From G039029935 sp039029935 (GTDB taxonomy: Bacteria; Chloroflexota; Anaerolineae; Caldilineales; Caldilineaceae), in contig JBCCFC010000665.1 in NCBI GenBank assembly GCA_039029935.1, positions 1 to 7,541 on the forward strand: a stretch of 7,541 nt of DNA. The letters run 5' to 3'. The notes below the pieces were generated by a model. The model saw nothing but the letters and a program-made list of their open reading frames with translations, made no database searches and was not told the origin of the DNA. Made by a program: the position numbers and the translations under genes. How positions within the stretch are numbered: the stretch's first letter is position 1; every line of letters begins with the position of its first letter. This document shows positions 6,104 through 7,541 of this stretch, one piece after another.

Positions 6104-6236
6104 GTTAGGCCATTCCACAAAATAAAATACCCATTGCAGCGCGGAGTTAGCAATCTCTATTGCGGGTCGTACACGAGAATACCGGCAGTAGAGACTGCCT
6201 ACTCCGCGGCAATTTATTCTGTGGAATGGCCTTAAC
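6104..6236. repeat. Nested imperfect palindrome (fold-back, MITE-like element)
   Basis: The outer arms AGGCCATTCCACA (6107-6119) and TGTGGAATGGCCT (6220-6232) are perfect over 13 bp. After one mismatch they continue for 6 bp inward, and with a one-base bulge they extend outward to 6104/6236. A second stem pairs 6133-6147 with 6201-6213 (13 bp, two-base bulge at 6138-6139). A third pairs 6154-6163 with 6185-6194 (10 bp, one G-T). Each arm also holds a local hairpin: GCAA/TTGC around TCTCTA (6150-6163), and GGCAG/CTGCC around TAGAGA (6184-6199). Their two loops are perfectly complementary. The element begins within 30 bases of the aminotransferase start and lies between two divergent genes. It codes for nothing convincing; a non-autonomous mobile repeat or a structured leader are the main options. 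Confidence 0.85.
6124..6153 (-). promoter_or_regulatory. Weak candidate promoter for the aminotransferase pair
   Basis: On the minus strand TTGCTA (6153-6148) and TATTTT (6129-6124) are 18 bases apart, each matching consensus at four of six positions. Both lie in the left arm of the fold-back repeat, so the repeat itself may drive the aminotransferase. If instead the true promoter lies beyond 6236, the whole palindrome would be transcribed as the leader. Confidence 0.25.
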
Positions 6237-6253
6237 TATCCAAATCCAGCCGT

Positions 6254-6282
6254 TTGCCAAATTTGATCAGAGTCATTATCAT
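6254..6282 (+). promoter_or_regulatory. Sigma-70-type promoter for the APH-fold kinase
   Basis: TTGCCA (6254-6259) and TATCAT (6277-6282) are separated by the ideal 17 bases and each matches consensus at five of six positions. Transcription would begin near 6289, giving a leader of about 45 nt to the ATG at 6335. The site lies outside the fold-back repeat, which ends at 6236. Confidence 0.6.
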
Positions 6283-6334
6283 AGGTCCTTAATAATAGAC
6301 CATTCAACGCTGCATGGTAAAATGAGGAAAAACG

Positions 6335-7378
6335 ATGAAAATTCTTGATGATCAAATGGCGAGAACTATCGCCGAACAAGCCTTGCCCGCCTGGGGACTC
6401 AGCAATCCGACCATTGACCTGATCTCACGCTCCGAAAACATTGTCTTCCGAGTAGACACTAATCCAGCCAGCGGGCCATCCAAAACCTATGTCCTGCGCA
6501 TCCACCGCCCCGGCTATCATACGCTCGATGCGCTAAATTCGGAGCAAACATGGACCACCATACTCAATGAGAGGGGGCTGAGTGTACCTATGCCCAAGAA
6601 AACATCTGATGGGCAAGGGTATGTGCCTGTGCGTGTATCAGGAACGGAGATGCCACCTGAAATTCGCTATGTCGGCATGGTGGAGTGGTTTGAAGGCACA
6701 CCCATGTCCGAAATCATTGACGATCTACCGGATGAGGCCACCAAAATTGACTACTTTAATCAATTGGGGCGCATCGCTGCCCGTCTGCACAATCGCACAG
6801 TCGATTGGCTGGTTCCACACACCTTCTATCGTCACTCCTTTGATCAATTTGGGCTGATGGGGGATGGGATGCTGGGGCAAGCACCCTTCTGGGGACGCTT
6901 TTGGAATGCGCCACAACTGAGCAAAGAGGAACGGGACCGCCTACTGCCGATTCGTGCCGCCATCTACCGCCGACTTGCCAATATGCAGCGAAACCCGCAG
7001 ACTTACAGCCTAATTCATGCGGACTTACATCCCGGCAATGTATTGATTCGTGGCGATGAAATTCATGTGATTGACTTTGACGATTCCGGCTATGGCTGGC
7101 ACAGCTATGAACTGGCTGTTTCTGTCTACTACTTCCTTGGGCGACCTGATTTTGAAACCATCCAAGCGGCAGTCATTGCAGGGTATCGCGCCGAACGTAA
7201 TCTTGATGACCAAGTTATAGACGAAATTATCGAGTTAATTCCACTTTTTCTGTTGATTCGGTGTCTGGCCCTCATTGGCTGGACAGCCGCACGTCCTGAA
7301 CTGGGCAAGATGGAGCGTATACCCAGGCTGGTTGCACAGGCGTTTGAGATTACACGCAGTAGAATCTACCTCTGGTAG
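6335..7378 (+). CDS. APH/choline-kinase-fold small-molecule phosphotransferase
   Basis: A 347-residue cytoplasmic kinase of the aminoglycoside phosphotransferase (APH) superfamily, which also holds choline, homoserine type II, SrkA and hydroxylysine kinases. The N-lobe shows SENIVFRV (33-40) and YVLRIHRP (52-59), with an Arg or nearby basic residue where the ATP-contacting Lys usually lies. The hinge is about MVEWFEG (115-121). The catalytic loop is HADLHPGN (228-235), with D230 as catalytic base and N235 as metal ligand, and IDFDD (246-250) supplies the second metal ligand. A helical C-terminal lobe completes the fold, and the length is normal. GAGG (6324-6327) sits 7 nt before the ATG. Its divergent neighbour is an AGXT2L-like PLP enzyme, a pairing that favours a hydroxy-amine substrate over an antibiotic. 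Substrate is not shown by sequence alone. Confidence 0.9.
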   Translation: MKILDDQMARTIAEQALPAWGLSNPTIDLISRSENIVFRVDTNPASGPSKTYVLRIHRPGYHTLDALNSEQTWTTILNERGLSVPMPKKTSDGQGYVPVRVSGTEMPPEIRYVGMVEWFEGTPMSEIIDDLPDEATKIDYFNQLGRIAARLHNRTVDWLVPHTFYRHSFDQFGLMGDGMLGQAPFWGRFWNAPQLSKEERDRLLPIRAAIYRRLANMQRNPQTYSLIHADLHPGNVLIRGDEIHVIDFDDSGYGWHSYELAVSVYYFLGRPDFETIQAAVIAGYRAERNLDDQVIDEIIELIPLFLLIRCLALIGWTAARPELGKMERIPRLVAQAFEITRSRIYLW

Positions 7379-7465
7379 AACCGAAAATTCGGGAAAAAAG
7401 ACGCAGTAGACAGTTAAAATGCCGCTTCGGTGCAAATCATCGAAATGGCTCTGAAATCCGGCGTA

Positions 7466-7500
7466 TTTAGGCGTTCTCGCCAGTGTGAGAATGCCCTAAT
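7466..7500. other. Stem-loop downstream of the APH-fold kinase
   Basis: Bases 7467-7478 pair with 7487-7499 (12 bp including one G-T, one bulged C at 7494) around an 8-nt loop. A competing small hairpin, GGCG/CGCC around TTCT (7470-7481), uses the same left arm. There is no T-run after the stem on the plus strand, so a classic intrinsic terminator is not supported. It may be a mRNA 3' hairpin or a Rho-dependent end. The rest of 7379-7541 shows no gene start that I can support. Confidence 0.4.
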
Positions 7501-7541
7501 CTGCCCCTGACTTCTCGCTTCCTGTCTCTGCAAAAAATTTC

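Noticed and set aside
6076..6153. Upstream extension of the aminotransferase to the ATG at 6153
   Set aside because: The 26 extra residues are encoded by the fold-back repeat and have no family resemblance; the ATG at 6075 has an AAAGGA site at suitable distance.
6335..7378. Aminoglycoside resistance gene
   Set aside because: The APH fold is shared by many metabolic kinases; the neighbouring PLP enzyme and lack of any mobile resistance context favour a catabolic kinase.

Overview
This window carries five well-supported bacterial protein genes, all small-molecule metabolism enzymes, plus an AT-rich, gene-poor left end and a striking fold-back repeat between two divergent genes. The organism cannot be fixed from the sequence. 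Bacterial Shine-Dalgarno sites, short operonic spacings and ATGA stop/start coupling are clear. The protein style and moderate GC would fit an environmental Chloroflexota-type bacterium, but that is a guess. No phage, toxin, defence or CRISPR genes are visible.

Layout. Positions 1-800 are AT-rich with no convincing gene. They hold a strong bidirectional terminator hairpin (4-44), two palindromes with related arms (52-76 and 527-557), a chain of overlapping micro-ORFs on the minus strand (519 down to 100), a tandem pair of 35-bp repeats (625-694) and a terminator-like hairpin (710-752). A promoter-like pair at 797-825 then leads into a plus-strand two-gene unit: a class I SAM-dependent methyltransferase (869-1510) and, 16 nt later, an FGGY-family sugar kinase resembling sedoheptulokinases (1527-2933).

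Converging on that unit is a minus-strand pair: a class III PLP-dependent aminotransferase of the AGXT2L / phospho-lyase-like type (6075 to 4792), and a 609-residue protein of unknown function (4795 to 2966) that looks like a helical-toroid glycosidase or lyase with a C-terminal beta domain. Their junction is an ATGA overlap, so they are almost certainly translated together. Divergent from the aminotransferase is an APH/choline-kinase-fold small-molecule kinase (6335-7378) with its own near-consensus promoter. The divergent intergenic region holds a roughly 130-bp nested imperfect palindrome (6104-6236).

How the genes may work together (inference): APH-fold kinases paired with AGXT2L-type PLP enzymes are known for phosphorylating hydroxy-amines (hydroxylysine, ethanolamine) and then eliminating phosphate and ammonia. 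The kinase/aminotransferase pair here could do something similar. The 609-residue protein may supply or process a carbohydrate-linked substrate, and the FGGY kinase may feed a released sugar into central metabolism. The two units are adjacent but not co-transcribed, so a single pathway is a hypothesis only.
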